Assembly: GCA_016630955.3 (NCBI GenBank)
Contig: CM049985.1
Coordinates: forward strand, 3,038,001-3,102,000
DNA from: Didymella arachidicola
Lineage: Eukaryota > Ascomycota > Dothideomycetes > Pleosporales > Didymellaceae
DNA length: 64,000 nucleotides
Reading direction: 5' to 3'
Made by a program: the position numbers and the translations under genes. The notes below the pieces were generated by a model that was given only the letters and a program-made list of their open reading frames with translations, had not been told where the DNA came from and made no database searches. The stretch's first letter is position 1; the number at the start of each line of letters is the position of its first letter. Positions 37,811-49,632 of the stretch are shown piece by piece.

Positions 37811-39526
37811 CTACAATTGGTCCTTCTGAACTTCGGCGACCTTTTCCCAGAACTCGACGGCGCGCTCTACTTTTAGCTGTGTGTTGTGAGCAGACATTCT
37901 GACAGGATTGTCTTGATGTACGTACCTTGAGAAGATGCATCTCCAAAGCGCCGTCAGCGTTGGGCGAGTTGAATAGCAGCCGTCCGTCCTTGGGCTTGGA
38001 GCCCTCGGAGTCCTGGCCGAAGACCATTGTCTTTGTGACGGCGGCGTTGAGGATAAGGCGGTGTGTGCCGTCGGCTCGGAGCACAAAGCGTGCTTTCTTG
38101 GGCGACTCCTTGGTCACGTTGAGCTTGATGTTGCCGACGCCGCGTTCTTTCCACGCCCGCTCTTTGCCCTCGCCCTCCATGGTGTATAGCTTTGCGCGCC
38201 CAGTCCAAGCCATGTCTTCGTGTTCTTCGCCGGTCTCTGTAGCTGAATGGTGTCAGTGAGATTACATGTGTAGCTGTGCTGTGACATACGAGCTGCGCTG
38301 GACAGCGGCTGGTTTGCCCGGTGACCCTCCTCTGCATCTTTCTCAGGATCGTCGTCGCCGTCTTCCCCATCAGATCCGTCGTCCTCTTCCTTGTCGCCAG
38401 GAGCGCCAAATGCTCGCTCAGGCTTCGAGCTCAGGCCGGTGATGCCTGGTGCGCCAGGTGTTGCGAACGAGCTGGCGCCGAGCGTGCTCGACGCAAAAGA
38501 ACTGCCAAAACCACCACTCGACGCGCCGCCAAATGCGCTTCCGCCAAAGCTCGACTTGGAACCTCCCAAGGAACCGAATCCGCTTGCCGGTGGTGCTGCC
38601 GCTGTTGAGGCCGCAGAGGCAGGGGAGGCGAAGGTGCTGAGCTTAGGGGCGCCGCCAAACGGCGATGTTGTCTTTGCAGCAGCACCAAAGCTTCCGAAAG
38701 GCGACGAGCTGGAGCTCGCTAAGCTGCCGAACCCAGAAGCTTTGAACTTGTCTTCTGAAGTTTGGGGAAGGGACTCGGGGTTGGCTGATGGCTTTGGTGC
38801 AGCAGGTTTGGCGGCCATGGCGGCGAAAGGTGACGCTGCAGATGTGTTTGCGAAGCCACTGCCAGCTGGTATCGATGTCGTGGGCTTGGCCTCTTCTTGG
38901 TCGCGTGCCCGTTTGGATTCGCGCTCGTCGCCTCCCTTTGCTGCTACTTGACCGTTGGCAGGCGCATCCTTTTTGCTGTCCTCGATAGCCTCAGAGATGG
39001 ACTCATCGCGGGGGCGCTTGTTCTTTGGACTTGTGCTGGCAGGTGCCCCTGTGTCTGTGGTCTTCTCCGTGTTCTTGTTTGGCGAGGCCATGTCGGCGTC
39101 GGCCTCTTCGATCCTGGAGACGGAGGCAGTCGTGGGCTTGGGCAGGGCTCCGCCGTCGAGGTCGTTTGTGGTGTCCCTCGATCGCTTGCGTGCATGTCCC
39201 TTCTCTAGGCGCTCCTGCTTCTTGTCTGGCTGCTTCTCCCCCTGATTGTCGTCGTCGATATCTTCCCGGCTGCGCTTCCTCCGTAACCGCCCACGCTCAC
39301 TGTCTGATCCCGATGCGCTGCGGCTGCCTGGCTTCAGAGACCCGTTCGCAGCGCCGTGAGCCTGCTCTAGGACCGATATCGGGTTCGCTGTCGCGTCTAT
39401 GCTGGTCTTCTGGAACTTCTCGCGGACAGGCCTGCCCTCGCTGTCGGTGCTCTGGTCGCTGCGCGCGGGTGATGCTGCAGCCTCGGCCGCTTTGGGCGCC
39501 GGGTCGTGTTGCTCGGACGAGCTCAT
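37811..39526 (-). CDS. YRB2: Ran-binding nucleoporin-like protein (Yrb2/Hba1, RanBP3-type)
   Basis: Three exons on the minus strand: 38290-39526, 37926-38242 and 37811-37876; 539 aa. The start at MSSSEQHDP is preferred; the frame is open 99 codons further upstream, but that part looks like leader. The N-terminal half is charged and disordered with basic KRSRE/KNKRPRDE nuclear-localisation-like clusters. The middle (about 330-390) has FG/GFG repeats such as ASGFGSLASS and SPFGSFG. The C-terminal ~110 residues form a Ran-binding domain (WTGRAKLYTMEGEGKERAWK, ARFVLRADGTHRLILNAAV). FG repeats plus RanBD is the Yrb2 layout, a cofactor in Crm1-dependent nuclear export. The last intron leaves a 21-codon final exon. 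Confidence 0.85.
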
Positions 39527-40378
39527 TGCGGCGGTGCTGTGTTCTGTGAGGGGCGTTGTGGTGTGCCTGACGAGGAGGTGAGGAGATAAGGGGGTGCCTG
39601 GTGCTGTCGCTGGGGACTGGTCTGCTTTGGCTGCGGAGGATCGGTGGGTCCAACTACAATAGTATTGTTTGTAGCTGTGCGCAGCGCGTTGTTGCGTGGA
39701 CCGGCGGCGGAGGTGCTGCGGCGAATGCAGGGCTTCGAGGCGGGCGATGTGCAAAGGGCCGTGGTCGTTCGCGGCTGAGAGAGGAGTACCGCTGGCGGTC
39801 GTGGGAGCGGCGGGCGTGTGCACCGCAGAGTCTGGCGCCGTCTCTATAAGAGGGTGGGCTCGAGCGTGGTGACGAGCCGTAGCCGCGGTGGGTTCGTTTG
39901 GCGGACTCGGTCAATGCGCCTCTGACTATTTACGCGGGCGGGCCTGCGGTTGCTGCGCACCGAGACTCTTCAGACCTTCAGACCTTCAGACCTGGCTGCC
40001 AACGCGCTCGCTGTGCAACAAGCAGCTGCACACTCCAGGCAGACACGCGTGAAAAGGAGGTCACAGGTGACAGCGCGTTGCGGGCGGCGACTGGACGGAA
40101 AGGCGCAGACGGCCGTGGGCGCTTGGCTGTCGAGTGCTGTGTTGTCGGTGACGAGGTGGGGTGTACTTGGTCTAGACTGGCTGCCGTCGTCACTCATCGA
40201 TGATCAGCCTTGGATGTGAGATGAGTCTTGGCTTGGATGTGAGATGAGTCTTGACTTGGATGTGAGATACGTCTTGAATTGATTGCGTGAATGTGGTGAA
40301 TTGTTGTTGTTTTTTGCTAAACGCCTGATATGGTACACCAACGCCCGCTGTCGCACGGCAAACTGCACGGCAACCCTA
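39527..40378. other. Intergenic between YIP4 3' end and YRB2 promoter
   Basis: Contains the YRB2 leader and promoter, an AGACCTTC-type triplication near 39966-39990 and the 23-bp tandem repeat at 40209-40277. No separate gene. Confidence 0.5.
40209..40277. repeat. 23-bp tandem repeat, three copies
   Basis: Unit begins CTTGGATGTGAGATGAGTCT. Copies 1 and 2 differ at one base and copy 3 carries three changes at most. Lies about 100 bases beyond the YIP4 stop, in its 3' region. Confidence 0.85.
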
Positions 40379-41366
40379 TCAGCTGATGAAGCAGATGCAG
40401 CCCAGCGCAATGTAGAAGACAAACAGAGGGTATACTGCGATGCCAACTCGGTTCCTGACCACGCCCGAGCCGCCCATGATGCTGACGCCGGCCGCCAACG
40501 ACCACGCAATGAGCACAAGATAGACGGGGATCCTGACCAGCATGGGCACGCCCACTGCGCTGAGCAGCGCGGCGATGACGAGCGGGAACAGCGTGTAGCC
40601 GATGATGGAGACAGACTGGAAGAAGGCGCTCGACGCGTGTTAGCAGGTAACCTCGGACGATAACCCGTCCTGTCCACGTACATGTTGCCCCCCAGCAGCT
40701 TGATCTGCAGCGTCACGACCGCCTCGCCGATCCACACCATGGCAAAGATGCCCGAGAAGACCAGGTCGCGCTGGTCTGCCTTGGCTCCCCGCGAGAGGAA
40801 CAGACTGAGCAGCAGGCAGAAGATGAGCGGGCCCCACAGGTCCCAGTCGCGCAGCCCTTCGCTCATGCCGCCCTGCAGCAGCACGTCGGCGTCGGGCCAT
40901 CTGCCAGCCAGGCCCCTGATGCCACCGCCCAAGCCGTCTGCCTCGCCGCGCTCCGCCGCTGCGATGCCGCCGCCCTGCTGCATCAGGCCGCCGAGCAGGT
41001 ACTTGGGGTACAGCACCTGCTTCAGCTTCTCCCAGATGGCGAGCAGGTCGCGCGACAGCGTCTCCCACACCGTCTCGTCGATGGTGTTGGTCGCCGCCCG
41101 CCGGTCCTCGCCCGGGATGCTCGACGTCAGGTACGACTGCGCGTTGGCGCTGCCGGGCGCCATCCTGCCCGTCAGCGGCGCGCGGTCCGAGGTCCCCTGC
41201 AGCGGGTCGTCGAGGTCGTCGAGGGTCGCTGTGGCTGTCAGTCGCTGCAGTGCATCGTGCCTTTGTGCTGGGCATCACCGTCGTCCGGGTCAATCAGGTC
41301 CCGCTCCACCGCGTCGTTGTCGTAGCCCGCGCTCGACGTCGACGCGCTCGGCATCATTGCCGCCAT
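40379..41366 (-). CDS. YIP4: Yip1-domain Golgi membrane protein (Yip4/YIPF6-like)
   Basis: Three exons on the minus strand: 41279-41366, 40682-41228 and 40379-40628; 294 aa. A hydrophilic, acidic N-terminus is followed by VWETLSRDLLAIWEKLKQVL and LYPKYLLGG, then about five hydrophobic helices. The joint between exons 2 and 3 restores LLGGNIAFFQSVSIIGYTLF, the signature of the Yip4/YIPF6 branch. These proteins sit in Golgi and ER membranes and bind Rab GTPases in vesicle traffic. Only 348 bases separate its start from the divergent galactose gene. Confidence 0.88.
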
Positions 41367-41653
41367 GCTGAAAAAACCCTGCGAGAACGGGACGCGGCCT
41401 AATTCGAAAAAGGGCACGTGGTAAGCTCCAGCGTTGTTGTTGAAGATGCGCTTGTATCGAAATGATGCCAGTTGGAGCTCTCGCTGCGGCCGCGCTCCCT
41501 TTCCGCCCCAAGAGCAGTATAGTCTCCGCCGGCAGGGATGTGCTCGGTCGCCTCTAGCGCGTGAAGGGCACCAGACGTTGCTCTTCACTAATTAGCTGTG
41601 CCCGAATCATGCTACCCTCGCTGGCTCCCGTCTCCGCGTTTATCTGTCGCCGA

Positions 41654-41660
41654 TATATAT
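41654..41660 (+). promoter_or_regulatory. TATA box of the galactose-1-phosphate uridylyltransferase gene
   Basis: TATATAT 55-61 bases before the ATG at 41715, in the 348-base divergent region shared with YIP4. The element would fit an inducible gene. Confidence 0.4.
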
Positions 41661-41714
41661 TGTGTTTTCCGCCTCCCACCCTGAGCACAGCTCCAACCTT
41701 GCTCGTCGCCCATC

Positions 41715-43077
41715 ATGACTGACCCCGTGCTCAACGACATCTCCCACAGGCGCTTCAACCTCCTGCGAGGAAGCTGGATCCTGGTCTCGCCGCACCGCAC
41801 AAAGCGCCCATGGCAGTGAGCATCACCTCGTACCTTGCCTCGGAACTTCTGCTGATATTCTTCCAGAGGCGCCCAAGAGGAGCCCTCCAAGGTTACACTC
41901 CCAGAATATGACCCAAAGGTGTGCTCACCCCACCAGGCAATTAACTTGATACTCCTGCTGATGTCGTCAGTGCTATCTGTGTCCGAGCAACACACGAGCA
42001 AACGGAGAGAACAATCCAAAGTTCACAAACACATTCGTCTTCGTAAACGACTTCAGCGCAGTCAAGGAAGAGCAGGAAGACTATCGCCCAGAATCCAACA
42101 CCAAATCGTTAGCTTCACGACTGCTCCGTGCCGAGGCTGTCACGGGAAAATGCTATGTCATCTGCTTCTCACCCAACCACAGCCTCACCCTCGCAGACAT
42201 GACCCCTGCTGAGATACTCCCTGTGATCGAGACCTGGACCAATATTTACACACTGCACCTGGATCCGGCATCACCACTTGCTAAGCTTGCCGCGACAAGG
42301 TCGGTCCCCGAACTCGAGCAAGGTCAGTTGGAGAGGCCAAATGCGCAGTATCGATACATGCAAATCTTTGAAAACAAGGGTCAAGCGATGGGCTGCTCGA
42401 ATCCCCATCCTCACGGCCAAGTCTGGGCCACGACGTCACTTCCCGAGGAGCCTGCGCTGGAGCTCCAGCAGATGATCAAATACCGTCAAGAGCAGAACGG
42501 ATCGCACCTACTCAGTGATTATGCCGCCTTGGAATCAGAGCAAAAGATTCGCACCGTCTTCGAGAACGAGGGTTTCTGGGCTGGTGTACCGTACTGGGGC
42601 GTCTGGCCGTTCGAGATCCTTCTCACCAGCAAGCAACACAAGAGGTCGCTCGTCGACTTTAGCAAAGAGGAACGTACGCAGCTCGCAGAGGCTATTGCAG
42701 AGATCACCCGCCGATACGACAACCTCTTCGAGACACAATTTCCGTACAGTAAGTTCATCATTGGCTCTTAGACCGTACATTAGACTAACATCATATCAGG
42801 CATGGGTATTCACCAAGCGCCTCTGGAAGGTACTGCCGATGAGATCGAATGCAGCCATTTCCACATCCACTTTTACCCGCCTCTTTTGCGCAGCGCAACT
42901 GTTCGCAAGTTCCAGGTCGGTTATGAGATGCTAGCCGAGCCCCAGCGTGACATCACGCCCGAGCAGGCTGCAGATCGTCTAAGGGGCTGCGGCGGTCCAC
43001 TGTACCGTAAGGGCCTGGAGGAGCAGCCATACACGAATGGCATCAACGGTGTCAATGGGGTCAACGGCCACCACTGA
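41715..43077 (+). CDS. GAL7: Galactose-1-phosphate uridylyltransferase
   Basis: Four exons: 41715-41815, 41867-41918, 41971-42748 and 42800-43077; 402 aa. Zinc-binding C52-x2-C55 falls at the splice joint of exons 2 and 3 (CYLCPSN), and the active-site motif NPHPHGQVW has H197-P198-H199, whose second His forms the uridylyl intermediate. The C-terminal half contains [20 protein letters not shown], also typical. The enzyme exchanges UDP between glucose and galactose phosphates in the Leloir pathway, in the cytosol. No other GAL genes flank it, so it is not in a galactose cluster. The tail ends in an Asn-Gly-rich [10 protein letters not shown] run before HH. Confidence 0.95.
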
Positions 43078-43580
43078 GTTTGATGCGGCTTGCTAGTTGC
43101 GCATTTCGTGGGAGGAGGGCGTTCGGAGTATCATTAGCGACAACGACATGTCGTCAAGCTGCGTAGATTTCTGTTGCATGTCTCGAGGTCTGGTCACATA
43201 TCTACTCGCAGGGAGAGAGAAAGCATCGATATAGCATTATACGGAGTATGTACGGCGTCAGAAGGCATATATCTTCCTGCTATCAAATACAACAACCTAT
43301 AAGCTTCATCAACGATACATCCGCACTACCGATCGAGAAAGCAGTGTTCAGCAAGACGTTCTCGACGCTTGCCTTAATCACTGCACACACTCCCCTCTAG
43401 CTCGTTAAGGAAAGGTCGACGTCACCGGGCATCCACGCGCGCCCCACCAACCGACCGCTCAACCTGCTCTCGAACCCCGCGCCATCATCCCTCACCAAAA
43501 CACATCAACACCAACAACGTACGCCTCCACTTCCAACCGCTACCACAACCCCGTACCCTAATTCGACTACAGACCACAAA
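43078..43580. other. Intergenic GAL7/ACBP
   Basis: 503 bases with the GAL7 3' region and a C-rich ACBP leader; no gene. Confidence 0.5.
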
Positions 43581-44049
43581 ATGCCTTCCGCAAAGTACAC
43601 CGAGACCTACCAGAAGGTCAGCAAGATGGGCGAGAAGCTCAAGGCTGCGGGAAAGCAGGGTCCCAGCAACGACGAGCAGCTCAGCGTACGTGTCACCTTG
43701 ATCGCTACACCCCAATGAAGCCGTACTAACGTGTATATCCAGCTCTACGCCTATGCCAAGGTCGCCGAGGGCAAGGACTTCAGCAAGGCCGAGAAGCCGG
43801 GCATGTTCAACATCGCTGTACGTGCCCCCCACTTTGCACGAATATCACGGATTCGAGCAGATATTCCATTCACCCGACCCCCTGTTGAAAATCGTATGGT
43901 GTGTTTTGGGGAGGGAAGCTGACACTTCGCAGGGCAAGGCCAAGTACAACAGGTGGCAGGAGCAGGTCAATGCTGGCTTGAGCCAGAAGGACGCCGAGGA
44001 CAAGTACATCGAGCTTGGCGAGCAGCTGCTTAAGAAGCACGATAATTAG
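43581..44049 (+). CDS. ACB1: Acyl-CoA-binding protein
   Basis: Three exons: 43581-43685, 43743-43817 and 43933-44049, all in phase 0; 98 aa, slightly longer than the usual 86-92. Motifs LYAYAKVAEGKDFSKAEKPG and GKAKYNRWQEQVNAGLSQKD give the four-helix ACBP fold with the acyl-CoA-contacting Tyr and Lys residues. No targeting signal. It buffers and delivers long-chain acyl-CoA in the cytosol. C-ending codons dominate, as in highly expressed genes. Confidence 0.93.
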
Positions 44050-45559
44050 ACCATCTCCATCGCGAGGATGCGAGAAGGACGGCAGCTATACTATACCATA
44101 TGAAGGAATGAAATATACGGCCGATCCGACGATGACAACATACCGGATCTGCTTATGCGTGCCGAAGACGGATAAAGGTCCTGGCAATAGGCATAAAGGA
44201 AGACAGCGTGCAGTACAGCTACACACATTCTCCAGCACACCCGTCTCCCCCACTATCCCAACACCATCCCCAAACCTTCCGCCATCACTAAAAACACTCC
44301 AGACCATACACTCCTCACCCTCCACCCTCCCCAGTACACCCTTTTCTAGATACCCTCCCCCGCCTATCCACTAAACTACTCCACCCGCCTGCCCTCAAGA
44401 CCCACCATCCCGCCCTTTTAAAACCGCAAAGCCAGAATAGAATGCCTGCCCCTGTCTTGCACTTTGGAAATATCACGAAATGGCAGTAATCTATCGGCAC
44501 TGGAATAGAATAGATTGGAGAAGAAGAAGAAGAAGAAGAAGAAGAAGAAGAAGAAGAAGAAGAAGAAAATGATGATGATGATGAGGAGGAGGAGGAGGAG
44601 GAGGAGGAGGAGGAGGAGGAGGAGGAGGAGGAGTGTGCAGCGAGTGTGGATGTGGATATGAATACAAATAATTGTGGATTTCGTATTCTGTATTTCGCGC
44701 TGGCGTGATGGGGAGAAGTTCTGAGTGTGGGTGTGCGGAGTAAATTGAAGGTTGGAGGGTGGAGCGGCTGTTATGTTTCGGGTTCATTTAGGGTTAATGT
44801 ACGGATGCTTGGAGTACCTCGGGGACCGTGGGAATTGGCAAAGTCGGCTTGTTTCTCAACTGCAGTTTACATCATACTCTCCGCTTACAACACTTCTCTT
44901 GTCTCGATTTTCTAGCCTAGACCCACTTGCCGTCTCGAATGCATAGATTAAAGCTCGTGTGCGTTTTCTCGCGGTACCGGATTAGACGGTTCTTCATAAA
45001 TATTTACGTTTAGTGATGTTTTGTAGATGGTATTGGGGAGTGTGGGGTCAAGGATTAGCGGAGTTGGATTGTGTAATGTTTGGGGATGTGACGGGGATTG
45101 TACTTGTTTTTCGGAGGGAGGAAGGGGGTATGATACTGCCAAAATGCTGGGTACTAAGCCGGCTACATGGTGTGATATGGGGTTTGTGTAGCCTGTGTGT
45201 GGTTGAAGCCAGTCTGGAGGAAGTGGGATTGGTTCAGGGGTTTGATGGTGATAGGGGGAGGGGATAGAGGGAGCCCTCTTCAGAGTGGTTTCTCTCAAGA
45301 GGTGTGAATTGCGTTGCATTTGTGTTGAGTGAGGCTACTTGATATCTCCGAGATTATCACTTGAATTGCTGTGGTAGAACTTTGGTGTGAAAGTAGATAA
45401 ATGAGATTGCATGGGGTTAAGGTAGCTAATGCTGTCGTGATGATTCTGCATGTTTGGTGATGCATAGCAACACTGTTGCGAGGGAGTGGAAAGGTTCTTT
45501 GTTACTTCCTTGTTTACCTCGTGTTAAGTATCGATGATGCTGAACTCTGTTTTTGCGAG
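44050..45559. other. Intergenic with microsatellite
   Basis: No gene seen. Contains the compound trinucleotide repeat at 44520-44633 and G/T-rich sequence from 45000 to 45300 without coding support. Confidence 0.5.
44520..44633. repeat. Compound trinucleotide microsatellite (GAA)16-(ATG)5-(GAG)17
   Basis: 48 bases of GAA repeats (44520-44567), an ATG/GAT array (44569-44583) and 51 bases of GAG (44583-44633), nearly in one three-base register. Strong purine asymmetry on the plus strand. Outside any supported gene, about 470 bases beyond ACBP. Confidence 0.95.
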
Positions 45560-46235
45560 ATGCAGGCCTTTTTCTTAGGTCTTGCCAACAACGGGACCGT
45601 CAAGGGTGCTCACTCAATCCCATCTTACCCATCGCCACTCGATTACCGACCCCTGATCATCGGACTCCACGGGGGTACTTACGACCACCAATACTTTGAC
45701 GCCCTGCCCAATTACTCCGCCTCAACAGCGAGCAAAGCATTCGGCGTTCCGTTTATCTCCATACACCGGCCTTCCCATGGCGGAACAACCTCAATCTGCC
45801 AATCCCCGATGCTTCAAATGTCACGCAAGAAAGCGCACATCCGATCCATCTTCCCCAAGCTGTGGACCGAATGGCTTCAACTGCATGGTACTGTTATCGC
45901 ACAGTCTCGGTGCCATGATCGGAGTCGCGATGCACGCTCAGAATGAAAAACCCGGATTACCCCCTTGGGAGCTCATTGCTAGCTGAATGGACGACAGGCA
46001 AACTGAAAATATGAAATTTACCAGGACGCCACCTCCCCTGCTAGACGAGCACCATGGTCTGGATCCAGTGAGATCGAAAGACAGCGTCGTATTCAGACCT
46101 GGTACTTTTCCGCAAGAATGCTTGCTGGTGACCAACTCACGAGCAGATACAAGCGCAATTGGATCGAGTTTGGGCCTGGCTCATGCTTTGATGCAAAGCT
46201 CTGGCAAGGCACTCTTCAAACTGAAAATTTTCTAA
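45560..46235 (+). pseudogene. Broken alpha/beta hydrolase gene
   Basis: From an ATG at 45560 the frame gives an alpha/beta hydrolase N-terminus: GTVKGAHSIPSY, then RPLIIGLHGGTYDHQYFD with the HGG oxyanion motif, then IHRPSHGGTTS and PKLWTEW. Near 45880-45895 the homology passes to another frame, which supplies the nucleophile elbow LLSHSLGAMIG and the following helix. That frame meets a TGA at 45984-45986 and then continues with DEHHGLDPVRSKDSVVFRPG to 46235. One frameshift and one nonsense codon therefore disable it. No intron with usable ends explains the shift. It sits tail to tail with the P450 gene, 134 bases away. Confidence 0.65.
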
Positions 46236-46369
46236 ACGGCCTATTTTAACACCTGAGTAATCTCCCAGATGTAACCCATGTCCTTCTATGTCTATACCTG
46301 CGCAGATGAAAGCTGCTTGAGAATTCATTGTGCTCGAACATTCAACCGATCGAATTTCCAAAGAGATTT

Positions 46370-48277
46370 CTAATGTTTCCTGGGTTTGACTCGTGCGATC
46401 ACACCCTCTTGTCTCGCAAAGAAAGTGTTCCTGGTGTGCCACTGCGACTTACTTTCATCGTAGAACTCGAACCGGTAATTCCAGACCAGTTGAGCAGTCA
46501 GCTTAAACAGCTCGATCAGCGCGATGTTCTTGCCGATGCACGTCCTCGTACCGCCTCCAAATGCTAGCATATACCTATCCATGTAGGTAGCCCGAGCGGG
46601 GTCCATCCACCGATCTGGGTTGAAGCTTTCGGCATCTTGCCCAAAGACGTTCTTGTCAAGGTGCATGACGGCTGCGTTGATACCGACGATGTAGCCTCCT
46701 GGGATGAATTGACCGCAGATGTTGAGGCCCGATGGTGGTACTATCCTAGGTAGAGCTGCAGAACATTAGCAACATGAGACTTGGCAGGGATCACAGGGGT
46801 GGAACAGCTACTTACACAGCTGTGCTCCAGGATGAATCCTCAAAGCTTCCTTGATGCACGCGCTCAGGAACGGAAGCTGACTAGCCTGCTTATAAGTCGC
46901 CGGCAGGCTTAATCGTCCCTCTGCTACTGCAGCGTCGATTTCCTCCTGTAGCCTCTCGTAGAGATCAGGGCTGTGCATCAGATGGTAGAAAAGACTCCGG
47001 AATGCAATTGCAGTCGTGTCGCTGCCTGCGAAGAGTGCTCCGTAGGATTCCTGCTCGACATCGCCCCAGCGGAAGTCCACCTTTTCACCGTTCTTTTCAT
47101 AGATGTCGAAGACTTGCTGCGCCATGTCTGTTCGAGGAGCCTCGAGACGGCTGGCGTAGGCCTCTTCCATGAGACGAGCGGAGGAGGAACCGATGTTCTT
47201 TCTATTGCCAGGAGTTAGTATAGATCTCCTTGGGATGCGTTTACGCGACGTCGAGGAAGGAAACCGGGGTTGCCTTTTCCACCCCGAAAAGAACTGGGAC
47301 CATGGAGTCCAGAATAGTGATGAGCGACGATTTCGGTGACTTACACCCCCTTTCTGATTTCCTTTCCGGCAGAAGAAAGCATCGTTCCAATTCCAATCAG
47401 GGGACGCAACATCCGCGGCGCGACACCCATCAAGCACACGAACGGGATCATCTTGTCCAACGACTTGATCCAGTCATTCTGGTCCTTTCCTTCATCGATA
47501 AAACCAAAAGCTCGGCCATAGAATAGCTCTCCGATGATGTCAAAGGTGTACCTGAGGTGTGTCAGCACCAGCAATCTCCTTTTTTCGGTATATTAGCGGT
47601 GAACTCACCAGTGCAACCACTCGCCCAGATCACACGGCTCGCCCGACTTCGCAAACTGCCCCAATCGTTCTGTGAGAAGGTCGCTGCAAGAGTCGATGTA
47701 CTGTTCCGACTTTGCCACGTTGGTCATAGAGTAGATGTTGCTGACGATTCTGCGTCTTATTCCATGCTTCTTATCGCTCTTGCAAGAAAAGATGTCGCCG
47801 TGGGGGCTGAAGCCAGTAGTGTTGAAAGGCTCATAGAAAGGAGCTTTGTCTAGTGCGTTGGAGAAGCGGTAAATGGTTGCCATGGCCTCAGGACTAGTTT
47901 TGCGTTAGTGTAGAACGGGCAAGGAGCGCATGGTTAATCTCTCAGCAATCGGAAATACTTGAAAGGGACAAGATATCGGGGCTCGTCAACTGACGGATCC
48001 GGTTACAATAATGTGCAACTTACTCGGAACAAGACACCTCGTTTGGTGCGATGCGCACCAAAGAGCCATGCTTTGCATGAAGAGCCTTTTCGTGCTTTTC
48101 GACATCTTCCGTCCAGATCTTGTGCAAATACCAGAAGCGCGAGATCTTGGCCAGAGTAGGGCCCGGGATTCCGCTTAGAGGATGGAACAGGAGCGTGTAA
48201 ACGAGCCAACCAAGAAAGTAGACGACCGGCACCGCGACCAGAAGCCAGCTGGCCTGGAAAGCAAAGCTTAGCAGCAT
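46370..48277 (-). CDS. Cytochrome P450 monooxygenase
   Basis: Five exons on the minus strand: 48024-48277, 47609-47893, 47345-47551, 46816-47201 and 46370-46755; 505 aa. N-terminal ER anchor (about 8-30) and PGP hinge (IPGP), I-helix AGSDTT, ExxR in EALR, PERF-like FNPDRW and heme motif FGGGTRTCIGKN with Cys450. All key residues are present, so it should be active. Introns 1 and 3 are longer (about 130-145 bp) than the others; their borders were set by restoring SDPEAMATIYRF and KGVKNIGSSSARL. The class resembles the pisatin demethylase/benzoate hydroxylase-like fungal P450s with substrates unknown. The neighbouring broken hydrolase may once have been a partner. Confidence 0.9.
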
Positions 48278-49632
48278 TTTCTTTTTGTTGATGTTGATCG
48301 CCGGAGGTGACCTCGGGATCGTGGGGGCGTTGAATGAAGCAGAAACAACCCTCGTGTGGTGATATGAACGTATTTATACCTTCGCCTTACAAGCTAAATG
48401 TGTACGAGGACTCACACAGATCCTTCGGACGAATTAATTATTCCTGGGCGATTATTACAACATCGGCGCACTCAAAGAGATGATCGTGATTGGCCCCTTT
48501 CACTTTCTGCGTGTGCAAGCGTGGTATGTGGTGGAATCATAGTCCTCACGCAGAGGCGGGCATACCGTTGTATTTCGTTAGAATGCACCATGACTTATCA
48601 GCGTCGATCTCCGGCGCTTTCGCTCTGTTAGTCGTAACGTAAGGTTCGTCTTATACGGCCCTTCTATAGATACAGGTCTCCCCGCGGCACGAGCCGTTGG
48701 AGGTACTGAAGCTTCGTACAGGAAGTGTCGGATGCCGGAGCTGACCGATGATCTACTAATGTCTCAGGCGCGAGGGATTCCCCTAGTTGCCTGACCATGT
48801 TGTCGGCCGAGCCTTAAAGTCGCGTAGCGATGCCGATGTACTTTGAACGTGGAGATGCACTAGGCGTTATCGTGAGATCGAACCAGCGTTTAAGCTTTCG
48901 TTGTACGGTCGGTGGCTCGGCGCCCGTTTCTCCGACCTTGCAGAGTCCACGCACAACGAACATGTTTTGCATTTGTCATTAAGCTTCTTCACATCCCTTA
49001 CGAAACATTCATAATAAAGTAGGAATCCACAGTGGTGAGAGGATTTGGCAGGGTGATATACAGCATGCCTAGTCCAAGATGCGGTTTGTAATGGAAGACA
49101 TACTGATCCTCAACTTTGTATTTGAACACGACCTTGAGCAACTCTGATCGGAAGCTGGTGTCTATGGTATCGAGTTCAATCATGTCTCTTGCTGCGAGGC
49201 TCTGTTCGCGACCAGGTACAGGCAAACATTCAATGACAGCCTACTATCCAAATCCTGCAGCAGCACAGAGCACTACCATGTAGGTGGAGATGCACATCTC
49301 CTGGTGGACCCGCCTCGTCTCTACGAGCACTCTCAATTTGCAACAATCTGTACAATGCTGGGTCATTCGCAAGAATGCAAGACAATGTACTTTCACCAGC
49401 CGACCTTGCCAGGACTGTGGTTCCGCCTCCGAAGATTGCAAGATACCAGTAATACACGCCATCCTGGGTAGCGTAGACCATGTGTGCAGGTAGAGCGATG
49501 CGCAGCTGATAAGAGCCGTGATACCAGTACAGCCGCTATCTGTAGCAGGCACGTTTGGGTCGAATGCGGTCGGGATCGAACAGGTCCATTTCGTGGATTC
49601 AACTCCAATACCCATAGGACGCAGCTCTTCCT
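48278..49632. other. Intergenic between P450 and TIM21
   Basis: P450 promoter followed by about 1.1 kb with short frames on both strands (for example 49244-49642 minus) but no motif. No gene supported. Confidence 0.45.
48371..48378 (-). promoter_or_regulatory. TATA box of the P450 gene
   Basis: TATAAATA on the minus strand, 94-101 bases before the P450 start. A perfect TATA match fits a regulated, inducible gene. Confidence 0.5.

Noticed and set aside
39527..39823. Upstream in-frame extension of the Ran-binding protein (99 codons)
   Set aside because: Low-complexity His/Ser/Thr text typical of a leader; the ATG at 39526 starts a normal acidic N-terminus.
41715..44049. Galactose gene cluster
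   Set aside because: Only the uridylyltransferase is present; neighbours are Yip4 and acyl-CoA-binding protein.
48840..48930. B-box-like GGTTCGATC on the minus strand (tRNA?)
   Set aside because: T-stem does not pair and no A box lies at the right distance.
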